Program-made: the position numbers and the translations under genes
Notes under the pieces: model-generated
What the model saw: only the letters and a program-made list of their open reading frames with translations
Told to the model about the DNA's origin: nothing
Databases searched by the model: none
Source of the DNA: Auanema rhodensis
Taxonomy: Eukaryota; Nematoda; Chromadorea; Rhabditida; Rhabditidae
Length of the DNA: 64,000 nucleotides
NCBI GenBank assembly: GCA_964057225.1
Contig: OZ059899.1
Span: 1,240,001-1,304,000, forward strand
Direction: 5' to 3'
Shown: positions 10,533 through 24,572 of the stretch, in pieces
Position numbering within the stretch: position 1 is the first letter of the stretch
Layout of the letters: the number at the start of each line of letters is the position of its first letter

Positions 10533-11585
10533 GATGCATTAGTGTATGTTGAGTTTCCATGTACACTCAACATTGCTTCCAAAAACATTTTGACAAAAAT
10601 TTTTTCGAAAAATTTCAAAATAATTTAGCGAAAAGTAGATGTTTTTAGCTTCCGTTTTTCAAGGCAAAGACGATGGACAATGTTATTCAACGAAAAAATT
10701 AATTCTTCAGGGTGAAAATCGAGGATATAAGTGTGAACTTATATCAGTTGATATCTCGGTGCATTTTCAAGCTAGCGCAAATCTGATAACACAGATCGAC
10801 GCAGCTCAAAAATCCGCATCGAATGCACTATACTACATTGAGAAACGCTTAATACAAAAATTAGTTATGTTCGTTTGAAAAATGATGCATTAGTGTATGT
10901 TGAGTTTCCATGTACACTCAACATTGCTTCCAAAAACATTTTGACAAAAATTTTTTCGAAAAATTTCAGAATAATTTAGCGAAAAGTAGATGTTTTTAGA
11001 TTCCGTTTTTCAAGGCAAAGACGATGGACAATGTTATTCAACGAAAAAATTAATTCTTCAGGGTGAAAATCGAGGATATAAGTGTGAACTTATATCAGTT
11101 GATATCTCGGTGCATTTTTAAGCTAGCGCAAATCTGATAACACAGATCGACGCAGCTCAAAAATCCGCATTGAATGCACTATACTACATTGAGAAACGCT
11201 CAATACAAAAATTAGTTATGATCGTTTGAAAAATGATGCATTAGTGTATGTTGAGTTTCCATGTACACTCAACATTGCTTCCAAAAACATTTTGACAAAA
11301 ATTTTTTCGAAAAATTTCAAGATAATTTAGCGAAAAGTAGATGTTTTTAGATTCCGTTTTTCAAGGCAAAGACGATGGACAATGTTATTCAACGAAAAAA
11401 TTAATTCTTCAGGGTGAAAATCGAGGATATAAGTGTGAACTTATATCAGTTGATATCTCGGTGCATTTTTAAGCTAGCGCAAATCTGATAACACAGATCG
11501 ACGCAGCTCAAAAATCCGCATTGAATGCACTATACTACATCGAGAAACGCTTGATACAAAAATTAGTTATGATCGTTTGAAAAAT
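10533..11585 (+). repeat. D trimer, copy 1
   Basis: Three D units marked in order by gcttccg, cagaataattt and caagataattt. The same ordered trio returns exactly ten units later at 14043-15095, apart from gaatatgg replacing gacgatgg in the third unit. Confidence 0.8.
10639..10878 (+). other. 79-codon ATG frame, copy in the second 7-unit repeat
   Basis: As at 8182, but the last codons read Met-Phe-Val because of the atgttcg change that marks the D units from here to about 18 kb. Confidence 0.2.
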
Positions 11586-14042
11586 GATGCATTAGTGTAT
11601 GTTGAGTTTCCATGTACACTCAACATTGCTTCCAAAAACATTTTGACAAAAATTTTTTCGAAAAATTTCAAAATAATTTAGCAAAAAGTAGATGTTTTTA
11701 GATTCCATTTTTCAAGGCAAAGACGATAGACAATGTTATTCAACGAAAAAATTAATTCTTCAGGGTGAAAATCGAGGATATAAGTGTGAACTTATATCAG
11801 TTGATATCTCGGTGCATTTTTAAGCTAGCGCAAATCTGATAACACAGATCGACGCAGCTTAAAAATCCGCATCGAATGCACTATACTACATCAAGAAACG
11901 CTTGATACAAAAATTAGTTATGATCGTTTGAAAAATGATGCATTAGTGTATGTTGAGTTTCCATGTACACTCAACATTGCTTCCAAAAACATTTTGACAA
12001 AAATTTTTTCGAAAAATTTCAAAATAATTCAGCAAAAAGTAGATGTTTATAGATTCCTTTTTTCAAGGCAAAGACGATGGACAATGTTATTCAACGAAAA
12101 AATTAATTCTTCAGGGTGAAAATCGAGGATATAAGTGTGAACTTATATCAGTTGATATCTCGGTGCATTTTTAAGCTAGCGCAAATCTGATAACACAGAT
12201 CGACGCAGCTTAAAAATCCGCATCGAATGCACTATACTACATTGAGAAACGCTTAATACAAAAATTAGTTATGTTCGTTTGAAAAATGATGCATTAGTGT
12301 ATGTTGAGTTTCCATGTACACTCAACATTGCTTCCAAAAACATTTTGACAAAAATTTTTTCGAAAAATTTCAAAATAATTTAGCGAAAAGTAGATGTTTT
12401 TAAATTCCGTTTTTCAAGGCAAAGACGATGGACAATGTTATTCATCGAAAAAATTAATTCTTCAGGGTGAAAATCGAGGATATAAGTGTGAACTTATATC
12501 AGTTGATATCTCGGTGCATTTTTAAGCTAGCGCAAATCTGATAACACAGATCGACGCAGCTCAAAAATCCGCATTGAATGCACTATATTACATTGAGAAA
12601 CGCTCAATACAAAAATTAGTTATGATCGTTTGAAAAATGATGCATTAGTGTATGTTGAGTTTCCATGTACACTCAACATTGCTTCCAAAAACATTTTGAC
12701 AAAAATTTTTTCGAAAAATTTCAAGATAATTTAGCGAAAAGTAGATGTTTTTAGATTCCGTTTTTCAAGGCAAAGACGATGGACAATGTTATTCAACGAA
12801 AAAATTAATTCTTCAGGGTGAAAATCGAGGATATAAGTGTGAACTTATATCAGTTGATATCTCGGTGCATTTTTAAGCTAGCGCAAATCTGATAACACAG
12901 ATCGACGCAGCTCAAAAATCCGCATTGAATGCACTATACTACATCGAGAAACGCTTGATACAAAAATTAGTTATGATCGTTTGAAAAATGATGCATTAGT
13001 GTATGTTGAGTTTCCATGTACACTCAACATTGCTTCCAAAAACATTTTGACAAAAATTTTTTCGAAAAATTTCAAAATAATTTAGCAAAAAGTAGATGTT
13101 TTTAGATTCCATTTTTCAAGGCAAAGACGATAGACAATGTTATTCAACGAAAAAATTAATTCTTCAGGGTGAAAATCGAGGATATAAGTGTGAACTTATA
13201 TCAGTTGATATCTCGGTGCATTTTTAAGCTAGCGCAAATCTGATAACACAGATCGACGCAGCTTAAAAATCCGCATCGAATGCACTATACTACATCAAGA
13301 AACGCTTGATACAAAAATTAGTTATGATCGTTTGAAAAATGATGCATTAGTGTATGTTGAGTTTCCATGTACACTCAACATTGCTTCCAAAAACATTTTG
13401 ACAAAAATTTTTTCGAAAAATTTCAAAATAATTCAGCAAAAAGTAGATGTTTATAGATTCCTTTTTTCAAGGCAAAGACGATGGACAATGTTTTTCAACA
13501 AAAAAATTAATTCTTCAGGGTGAAAATCGAGGATATAAGTGTGAACTTATATCAGTTGATATCTCGGTGCATTTTTAAGCTAGCGCAAATCTGATAACAC
13601 AGATCGACGCAGCTTAAAAATCCGCATCGAATGCACCATACTACATCGAGAAACGCTTAATACAAAAATTAGTTATGATCGTTTGAAAAATGATGCATTA
13701 GTGTATGTTGAGTTTCCATGTACACTCAACATTGCTTCCAAAAACATTTTGACAAAAATTTTTTCGAAAAATTTCAAAATAATTCAGCAAAAAGTAGATG
13801 TTTATAGATTCCTTTTTTCAAGGCAAAGACGATGGACAATGTTATTCAACGAAAAAATTAATTCTTCAGGGTGAAAATCGAGGATATAAGTGTGAACTTA
13901 TATCAGTTGATATCTCGGTGCATTTTTAAGCTAGCGCAAATCTGATAACACAGATCGACGCAGCTTAAAAATCCGCATCGAATGCACTATACTACATCAA
14001 GAAACGCTTGATACAAAAATTAGTTATGATCGTTTGAAAAAT

Positions 14043-15095
14043 GATGCATTAGTGTATGTTGAGTTTCCATGTACACTCAACATTGCTTCCAAAAACATTT
14101 TGACAAAAATTTTTTCGAAAAATTTCAAAATAATTTAGCGAAAAGTAGATGTTTTTAGCTTCCGTTTTTCAAGGCAAAGACGATGGACAATGTTATTCAA
14201 CGAAAAAATTAATTCTTCAGGGTGAAAATCGAGGATATAAGTGTGAACTTATATCAGTTGATATCTCGGTGCATTTTCAAGCTAGCGCAAATCTGATAAC
14301 ACAGATCGACGCAGCTCAAAAATCCGCATCGAATGCACTATACTACATTGAGAAACGCTTAATACAAAAATTAGTTATGTTCGTTTGAAAAATGATGCAT
14401 TAGTGTATGTTGAGTTTCCATGTACACTCAACATTGCTTCCAAAAACATTTTGACAAAAATTTTTTCGAAAAATTTCAGAATAATTTAGCGAAAAGTAGA
14501 TGTTTTTAGATTCCGTTTTTCAAGGCAAAGACGATGGACAATGTTATTCAACGAAAAAATTAATTCTTCAGGGTGAAAATCGAGGATATAAGTGTGAACT
14601 TATATCAGTTGATATCTCGGTGCATTTTTAAGCTAGCGCAAATCTGATAACACAGATCGACGCAGCTCAAAAATCCGCATTGAATGCACTATACTACATT
14701 GAGAAACGCTCAATACAAAAATTAGTTATGATCGTTTGAAAAATGATGCATTAGTGTATGTTGAGTTTCCATGTACACTCAACATTGCTTCCAAAAACAT
14801 TTTGACAAAAATTTTTTCGAAAAATTTCAAGATAATTTAGCGAAAAGTAGATGTTTTTAGATTCCGTTTTTCAAGGCAAAGAATATGGACAATGTTATTC
14901 AACGAAAAAATTAATTCTTCAGGGTGAAAATCGAGGATATAAGTGTGAACTTATATCAGTTGATATCTCGGTGCATTTTTAAGCTAGCGCAAATCTGATA
15001 ACACAGATCGACGCAGCTCAAAAATCCGCATTGAATGCACTATACTACATCGAGAAACGCTTGATACAAAAATTAGTTATGATCGTTTGAAAAAT
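14043..15095 (+). repeat. D trimer, copy 2
   Basis: Second copy of the gcttccg, cagaata, caagata trio of 10533-11585, displaced by 3510 bp. Its third unit is the first in the window with the double change CG to AT (gaatatgg). Confidence 0.8.
14149..14388 (+). other. 79-codon ATG frame, fifth and last copy
   Basis: Encodes the same peptide as 10639-10878 and belongs to the duplicated D trimer. No later unit in the window keeps both stop positions open. Confidence 0.2.
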
Positions 15096-18000
15096 GATGC
15101 ATTAGTGTATGTTGAGTTTCCATGTACACTCAACATTGCTTCCAAAAACATTTTGACAAAAATTTTTTCGAAAAATTTCAAAATAATTTAGCAAAAAGTA
15201 GATGTTTTTAGATTCCATTTTTCAAGGCAAAGACGATAGACAATGTTATTCAACGAAAAAATTAATTCTTCAGGGTGAAAATCGAGGATATAAGTGTGAA
15301 CTTATATCAGTTGATATCTCGGTGCATTTTTAAGCTAGCGCAAATCTGATAACACAGATCGACGCAGCTCAAAAATCCGCATTGAATGCACTATACTACA
15401 TCGAGAAACGCTTGATACAAAAATTAGTTATGATCGTTTGAAAAATGATGCATTAGTGTATGTTGAGTTTCCATGTACACTCAACATTGCTTCCAAAAAC
15501 ATTTTGACAAAAATTTTTTCGAAAAATTTCAAAATAATTTAGCAAAAAGTAGATGTTTTTAGATTCCATTTTTCAAGGCAAAGACGATAGACAATGTTAT
15601 TCAACGAAAAAATTAATTCTTCAGGGTGAAAATCGAGGATATAAGTGTGAACTTATATCAGTTGATATCTCGGTGCATTTTTAAGCTAGCGCAAATCTGA
15701 TAACACAGATCGACGCAGCTCAAAAATCCGCATTGAATGCACTATACTACATTGAAAAACGCTCAATACAAAAATTAGTTATGATCGTTTGAAAAATGAT
15801 GCATTAGTGTATGTTGAGTTTCCATGTACACTCAACATTGCTTCCAAAAACATTTTGACAAAAATTTTTTCGAAAAATTTCAAGATAATTTAGCGAAAAG
15901 TAGATGTTTTTAGATTCCGTTTTTCAAGGCAAAGAATATGGACAATGTTATTCAACGAAAAAATTAATTCTTCAGGGTGAAAATCGAGGATATAAGTGTG
16001 AACTTATATCAGTTGATATCTCGGTGCATTTTTAAGCTAGCGCAAATCTGATAACACAGATCGACGCAGCTCAAAAATCCGCATTGAATGCACTATACTA
16101 CATCGAGAAACGCTTGATACAAAAATTAGTTATGATCGTTTGAAAAATGATGCATTAGTGTATGTTGAGTTTCCATGTACACTCAACATTGCTTCCAAAA
16201 ACATTTTGACAAAAATTTTTTCGAAAAATTTCAAAATAATTTAGCAAAAAGTAGATGTTTTTAGATTCCATTTTTCAAGGCAAAGACGATAGACAATGTT
16301 ATTCAACGAAAAAATTAATTCTTCAGGGTGAAAATCGAGGATATAAGTGTGAACTTATATCAGTTGATATCTCGGTGCATTTTTAAGCTAGCGCAAATCT
16401 GATAACACAGATCGACGCAGCTTAAAAATCCGCATCGAATGCACTATACTACATCAAGAAACGCTTGATACAAAAATTAGTTATGATCGTTTGAAAAATG
16501 ATGCATTAGTGTATGTTGAGTTTCCATGTACACTCAACATTGCTTCCAAAAACATTTTGACAAAAATTTTTTCGAAAAATTTCAAAATAATTCAGCAAAA
16601 AGTAGATGTTTATAGATTCCTTTTTTCAAGGCAAAGACGATGGACAATGTTATTCAACGAAAAAATTAATTCTTCAGGGTGAAAATCGAGGATATAAGTG
16701 TGAACTTATATCAGTTGATATCTCGGTGCATTTTTAAGCTAGCGCAAATCTGATAACACAGATCGACGCAGCTTAAAAATCCGCATCGAATGCACTATAC
16801 TACATTGAGAAACGCTTAATACAAAAATTAGTTATGTTCGTTTGAAAAATGATGCATTAGTGTATGTTGAGTTTCCATGTACACTCAACATTGCTTCCAA
16901 AAACATTTTGACAAAAATTTTTTCGAAAAATTTCAAAATAATTTAGCGAAAAGTAGATGTTTTTAAATTCCGTTTTTCAAGGCAAAGACGATGGACAATG
17001 TTATTCATCGAAAAAATTAATTCTTCAGGGTGAAAATCGAGGATATAAGTGTGAACTTATATCAGTTGATATCTCGGTGCATTTTTAAGCTAGCGCAAAT
17101 CTGATAACACAGATCGACGCAGCTCAAAAATCCGCATTGAATGCACTATACTACATTGAGAAACGCTCAATACAAAAATTAGTTATGATCGTTTGAAAAA
17201 TGATGCATTAGTGTATGTTGAGTTTCCATGTACACTCAACATTGCTTCCAAAAACATTTTGACAAAAATTTTTTCGAAAAATTTCAAGATAATTTAGCGA
17301 AAAGTAGATGTTTTTAGATTCCGTTTTTCAAGGCAAAGAATATGGACAATGTTATTCAACGAAAAAATTAATTCTTCAGGGTGAAAATCGAGGATATAAG
17401 TGTGAACTTATATCAGTTGATATCTCGGTGCATTTTTAAGCTAGCGCAAATCTGATAACACAGATCGACGCAGCTTAAAAATCCGCATCGAATGCACTAT
17501 ACTACATTGAGAAACGCTTAATACAAAAATTAGTTATGTTCGTTTGAAAAATGATGCATTAGTGTATGTTGAGTTTCCATGTACACTCAACATTGTTTCC
17601 AAAAACATTTTGACAAAAATTTTTTCGAAAAATTTCAAAATAATTTAGCGAAAAGTAGATGTTTTTAGATTCCGTTTTTCAAGGCAAAGAATATGGACAA
17701 TGTTATTCAACGAAAAAATTAATTCTTCAGGGTGAAAATCGAGGATATAAGTGTGAACTTATATCAGTTGATATCTCGGTGCATTTTTAAGCTAGCGCAA
17801 ATCTGATAACACAGATCGACGCAGCTTAAAAATCCGCATCGAATGCACTATACTACATTGAGAAACGCTTAATACAAAAATTAGTTATGTTCGTTTGAAA
17901 AATGATGCATTAGTGTATGTTGAGTTTCCATGTACACTCAACATTGCTTCCAAAAACATTTTGACAAAAATTTTTTCGAAAAATTTCAAAATAATTTAGC

Positions 18001-18956
18001 GAAAAGTAGATGTTTTTAAATTCCGTTTTTCAAGGCAAAGACGATGGACAATGTTATTCATCGAAAAAATTAATTCTTCAGGGTGAAAATCGAGGATATA
18101 AGTGTGAACTTATATCAGTTGATATCTCGGTGCATTTTTAAGCTAGCGCAAATCTGATAACACAGATCGACGCAGCTCAAAAATCCGCATTGAATGCACT
18201 ATACTACATTGAGAAACGCTCAATACAAAAATTAGTTATGATCGTTTGAAAAATGATGCATTAGTGTATGTTGAGTTTCCATGTACACTCAACATTGCTT
18301 CCAAAAACATTTTGACAAAAATTTTTTCGAAAAATTTCAAGATAATTTAGCGAAAAGTAGATGTTTTTAGATTCCGTTTTTCAAGGCAAAGACGATGGAC
18401 AATGTTATTCAACGAAAAAATTAATTCTTCAGGGTGAAAATCGAGGATATAAGTGTGAACTTATATCAGTTGATATCTCGGTGCATTTTTAAGCTAGCGC
18501 AAATCTGATAACACAGATCGACGCAGCTCAAAAATCCGCATTGAATGCACTATACTACATCGAGAAACGCTTGATACAAAAATTAGTTATGATCGTTTGA
18601 AAAATGATGCATTAGTGTATGTTGAGTTTCCATGTACACTCAACATTGCTTCCAAAAACATTTTGACAAAAATTTTTTCGAAAAATTTCAAAATAATTTA
18701 GCAAAAAGTAGATGTTTTTAGATTCCATTTTTCAAGGCAAAGACGATAGACAATGTTATTCAACGAAAAAATTAATTCTTCAGGGTGAAAATCGAGGATA
18801 TAAGTGTGAACTTATATCAGTTGATATCTCGGTGCATTTTTAAGCTAGCGCAAATCTGATAACACAGATCGACGCAGCTTAAAAATCCGCATCGAATGCA
18901 CTATACTACATCAAGAAACGCTTGATACAAAAATTAGTTATGATCGTTTGAAAAAT

Positions 18957-20009
18957 GATGCATTAGTGTATGTTGAGTTTCCATGTACACTCAACATTGC
19001 TTCCAAAAACATTTTGACAAAAATTTTTTCGAAAAATTTCAAAATAATTCAGCAAAAAGTAGATGTTTATAGATTCCTTTTTTCAAGGCAAAGACGATGG
19101 ACAATGTTTTTCAACAAAAAAATTAATTCTTCAGGGTGAAAATCGAGGATATAAGTGTGAACTTATATCAGTTGATATCTCGGTGCATTTTTAAGCTAGC
19201 GCAAATCTGATAACACAGATCGACGCAGCTTAAAAATCCGCATCGAATGCACCATACTACATCGAGAAACGCTTAATACAAAAATTAGTTATGATCGTTT
19301 GAAAAATGATGCATTAGTGTATGTTGAGTTTCCATGTACACTCAACATTGCTTCCAAAAACATTTTGACAAAAATTTTTTCGAAAAATTTCAAAATAATT
19401 CAGCAAAAAGTAGATGTTTATAGATTCCTTTTTTCAAGGCAAAGACGATGGACAATGTTTTTCAACAAAAAAATTAATTCTTCAGGGTGAAAATCGAGGA
19501 TATAAGTGTGAACTTATATCAGTTGATATCTCGGTGCATTTTTAAGCTAGCGCAAATCTGATAACACAGATCGACGCAGCTTAAAAATCCGCATCGAATG
19601 CACCATACTACATCGAGAAACGCTTAATACAAAAATTAGTTATGATCGTTTGAAAAATGATGCATTAGTGTATGTTGAGTTTCCATGTACACTCAACATT
19701 GCTTCCAAAAACATTTTGACAAAAATTTTTTCGAAAAATTTCAAAATAATTCAGCAAAAAGTAGATGTTTATAGATTCCTTTTTTCAAGGCAAAGACGAT
19801 GGACAATGTTATTCAACGAAAAAATTAATTCTTCAGGGTGAAAATCGAGGATATAAGTGTGAACTTATATCAGTTGATATCTCGGTGCATTTTTAAGCTA
19901 GCGCAAATCTGATAACACAGATCGACGCAGCTTAAAAATCCGCATCGAATGCACTATACTACATCAAGAAACGCTTGATACAAAAATTAGTTATGATCGT
20001 TTGAAAAAT
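18957..20009 (+). repeat. 3-unit higher-order repeat, copy 1 (1053 bp)
   Basis: Three A units: two with T153/A160 (tttttcaacaaa) and caccata, then one ordinary A unit ending with the ATCAAG/CTTGAT stem. The pattern repeats directly at 20010-21062. Confidence 0.9.
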
Positions 20010-21062
20010 GATGCATTAGTGTATGTTGAGTTTCCATGTACACTCAACATTGCTTCCAAAAACATTTTGACAAAAATTTTTTCGAAAAATTTCAAAATAA
20101 TTCAGCAAAAAGTAGATGTTTATAGATTCCTTTTTTCAAGGCAAAGACGATGGACAATGTTTTTCAACAAAAAAATTAATTCTTCAGGGTGAAAATCGAG
20201 GATATAAGTGTGAACTTATATCAGTTGATATCTCGGTGCATTTTTAAGCTAGCGCAAATCTGATAACACAGATCGACGCAGCTTAAAAATCCGCATCGAA
20301 TGCACCATACTACATCGAGAAACGCTTAATACAAAAATTAGTTATGATCGTTTGAAAAATGATGCATTAGTGTATGTTGAGTTTCCATGTACACTCAACA
20401 TTGCTTCCAAAAACATTTTGACAAAAATTTTTTCGAAAAATTTCAAAATAATTCAGCAAAAAGTAGATGTTTATAGATTCCTTTTTTCAAGGCAAAGACG
20501 ATGGACAATGTTTTTCAACAAAAAAATTAATTCTTCAGGGTGAAAATCGAGGATATAAGTGTGAACTTATATCAGTTGATATCTCGGTGCATTTTTAAGC
20601 TAGCGCAAATCTGATAACACAGATCGACGCAGCTTAAAAATCCGCATCGAATGCACCATACTACATCGAGAAACGCTTAATACAAAAATTAGTTATGATC
20701 GTTTGAAAAATGATGCATTAGTGTATGTTGAGTTTCCATGTACACTCAACATTGCTTCCAAAAACATTTTGACAAAAATTTTTTCGAAAAATTTCAAAAT
20801 AATTCAGCAAAAAGTAGATGTTTATAGATTCCTTTTTTCAAGGCAAAGACGATGGACAATGTTATTCAACGAAAAAATTAATTCTTCAGGGTGAAAATCG
20901 AGGATATAAGTGTGAACTTATATCAGTTGATATCTCGGTGCATTTTTAAGCTAGCGCAAATCTGATAACACAGATCGACGCAGCTTAAAAATCCGCATCG
21001 AATGCACTATACTACATCAAGAAACGCTTGATACAAAAATTAGTTATGATCGTTTGAAAAAT
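20010..21062 (+). repeat. 3-unit higher-order repeat, copy 2 (1053 bp)
   Basis: Tandem copy of 18957-20009; I saw no difference between the two over 1053 bp. A seventh A unit with T153/A160 (21063-21413) begins what would be a third copy but has cactata instead of caccata and then gives way to block 5. Confidence 0.9.
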
Positions 21063-24000
21063 GATGCATTAGTGTATGTTGAGTTTCCATGTACACTCAA
21101 CATTGCTTCCAAAAACATTTTGACAAAAATTTTTTCGAAAAATTTCAAAATAATTCAGCAAAAAGTAGATGTTTATAGATTCCTTTTTTCAAGGCAAAGA
21201 CGATGGACAATGTTTTTCAACAAAAAAATTAATTCTTCAGGGTGAAAATCGAGGATATAAGTGTGAACTTATATCAGTTGATATCTCGGTGCATTTTTAA
21301 GCTAGCGCAAATCTGATAACACAGATCGACGCAGCTTAAAAATCCGCATCGAATGCACTATACTACATCGAGAAACGCTTAATACAAAAATTAGTTATGA
21401 TCGTTTGAAAAATGATGCATTAGTGTATGTTGAGTTTCCATGTACACTCAACATTGCTTCCAAAAACATTTTGACAAAAATTTTTTCGAAAAATTTCAAA
21501 ATAATTCAGCAAAAAGTAGATGTTTATTGATTCCTTTTTTTAAGGCAAAGACGATGGACAATGTTATTCAACGAAAAAATTAATTCTTCAGGGTGAAAAT
21601 CGAGGATATAAGTGTAAACTTATATCAGTTGATATCTCGGTGCATTTTTAAGCTAGCGCAAATCTGATAACACAGATCGACGCAGCTTAAAAATCCGCAT
21701 CGAATGCACCATACTACATCAAGAAACGCTTGATACAAAAATTAGTTATGATCGTTTGAAAAATGATGCATTAGTGTATGTTGAGTTTCCATGTACACTC
21801 AACATTGCTTCCAAAAACATTTTGACAAAAATTTTTTCGAAAAATTTCAAAATAATTTAGCAAGAAGTAGATGTTTTTAAATTCCTTTTTTTAAGGCAAA
21901 GACGATGGACAAAGTTATTCAACGAAAAAATTAATTCTTCAGGATGAAAATCGAGAATATAAGTGTGAACTTATATCAGTTGATATCTCGGTGCATTTTT
22001 AAGCTAGCGCAAATCTGATAACACAGATCGACGCAGCTGAAAAATCCGCATCGAATGCACTATACTACATCGAGAAACGCTTGATACAAAAATTAGTTAT
22101 GATCGTTTGAAAAATGATGCATTAGTGTATGTTGAGTTTCCATGTACACTCAACATTGCTTCCAAAAACATTTTGACAAAAATTTTTTCGAAAAATTTCA
22201 AAATAATTCAGCAAAAAGTAGATGTTTATAGATTCCTTTTTTCAAGGCAAAGACGATGGACAATGTTATTCAACGAAAAAATTAATTCTTCAGGGTGAAA
22301 ATCGAGGATATAAGTGTGAACTTATATCAGTTGATATCTCGGTGCATTTTTAAGCTAGCGCAAATCTGATAACACAGATCGACGCAGCTTAAAAATCCGC
22401 ATCGAATGCACTATACTACATCAAGAAACGCTTGATACAAAAATTAGTTATGATCGTTTGAAAAATGATGCATTAGTGTATGTTGAGTTTCCATGTACAC
22501 TCAACATTGCTTCCAAAAACATTTTGACAAAAATTTTTTCGAAAAATTTCAAAATAATTCAGCAAAAAGTAGATGTTTATAGATTCCTTTTTTCAAGGCA
22601 AAGACGATGGACAATGTTATTCAACGAAAAAATTAATTCTTCAGGGTGAAAATCGAGGATATAAGTGTGAACTTATATCAGTTGATATCTCGGTGCATTT
22701 TTAAGCTAGCGCAAATCTGATAACACAGATCGACGCAGCTCAAAAATCCGCATTGAATGCACTATACTACATCGAGAAACGCTTGATACAAAAATTAGTT
22801 ATGATCGTTTGAAAAATGATGCATTAGTGTATGTTGAGTTTCCATGTACACTCAACATTGCTTCCAAAAACATTTTGACAAAAATTTTTTCGAAAAATTT
22901 CAAAATAATTTAGCAAAAAGTAGATGTTTTTAGATTCCATTTTTCAATGCAAAGACGATAGACAATGTTATTCAACGAAAAAATTAATTCTTCAGGGTGA
23001 AAATCGAGGATATAAGTGTGAACTTATATCAGTTGATATCTCGGTGCATTTTTAAGCTAGCGCAAATCTGATAACACAGATCGACGCAGCTTAAAAATCC
23101 GCATCGAATGCACTATACTACATCAAGAAACGCTTGATACAAAAATTAGTTATGATCGTTTGAAAAATGATGCATTAGTGTATGTTGAGTTTCCATGTAC
23201 ACTCAACATTGCTTCCAAAAACATTTTGACAAAAATTTTTTCGAAAAATTTCAAAATAATTTAGCAAAAAGTAGATGTTTTTAAATTCCTTTTTTTAAGG
23301 CAAAGACGATGGACAATGTTATTCAACGAAAAAATTAATTCTTCAGGGTGAAAATCGAGAATATAAGTGTGAACTTATATCAGTTGATATCTCGGTGCAT
23401 TTTTAAGCTAGCGCAAATCTGATAACACAGATCGACGCAGCTTAAAAATCCGCATCGAATGCACTATACTACATTGAGAAACGCTTAATACAAAAATTAG
23501 TTATGATCGTTTGAAAAATGATGCATTAGTGTATGTTGAGTTTCCATGTACACTCAACATTGCTTCCAAAAACATTTTGACAAAAATTTTTTCGAAAAAT
23601 TTCAAAATAATTCAGCAAAAAGTAGATGTTTATAGATTCCTTTTTTCAAGGCAAAGACGATGGACAATGTTATTCAACGAAAAAATTAATTCTTCAGGGT
23701 GAAAATCGAGGATATAAGTGTGAACTTATATCAGTTGATATCTCGGTGCATTTTTAAGCTAGCGCAAATCTGATAACACAGATCGACGCAGCTTAAAAAT
23801 CCGCATCGAATGCACTATACTACATCGAGAAACGCTTGATACAAAAATTAGTTATGATCGTTTGAAAAATGATGCATTAGTGTATGTTGAGTTTCCATGT
23901 ACACTCAACATTGCTTCCAAAAACATTTTGACAAAAATTTTTTCGAAAAATTTCAAAATAATTTAGCAAAAAGTAGATGTTTTTAGATTCCATTTTTCAA

Positions 24001-24572
24001 GGCAAAGACGATAGACAATGTTATTCAACGAAAAAAGTAATTCTTCAGGGTGAAAATCGAGGATATAAGTGTGAACTTATATCAGTTGATATCTCGGTGC
24101 ATTTTTAAGCTAGCGCAAATCTGATAACACAGATCGACGCAGCTTAAAAATCCGCATCGAATGCACTATACTACATCAAGAAACGCTTGATACAAAAATT
24201 AGTTATGATCGTTTGAAAAATGATGCATTAGTGTATGTTGAGTTTCCATGTACACTCAACATTGCTTCCAAAAACATTTTGACAAAAATTTTTTCGAAAA
24301 ATTTCAAAATAATTTAGCAAAAAGTAGATGTTTTTAGATTCCATTTTTCAAGGCAAAGACGATAGACAATGTTATTCAACGAAAAAATTAATTCTTCAGG
24401 GTGAAAATCGAGGATATGAGTGTGAACTTATATCAGTTGATATCTCGGTGCATTTTTAAGCTAGCGCAAATCTGATAACACAGATCGACGCAGCTTAAAA
24501 ATCCGCATCGAATGCACTATACTACATCAAGAAACGCTTGATACAAAAATTAGTTATGATCGTTTGAAAAAT

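Larger units (their letters stand above)
8427..10883 (+). repeat. 7-unit higher-order repeat, copy 2 (2457 bp)
   Basis: Tandem copy of the preceding block with the same seven unit types. By eye only about three substitutions separate the copies: near 6976 (G against A in the unit-end stem), and two in the last unit (CTTGAT against CTTAAT, and atgatcg against atgttcg). Near identity over 2.4 kb implies a recent duplication by unequal exchange. Confidence 0.9.
10884..18956 (+). repeat. Block 3: D-rich region, 23 units
   Basis: Units here mostly carry G98 and G122 and often TCAA at 274-277 with cattgaat after it. They are mixed with C and A units in recurring short orders. One such order is A (atgttcg), D (taaattccg, ttcatcg), D (caagata), as at 11937-12989, 16500-17552 and in part 17904-18605. 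The orders shift and fuse rather than repeat at one fixed period, so the block looks reshuffled by several exchanges. Confidence 0.8.
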
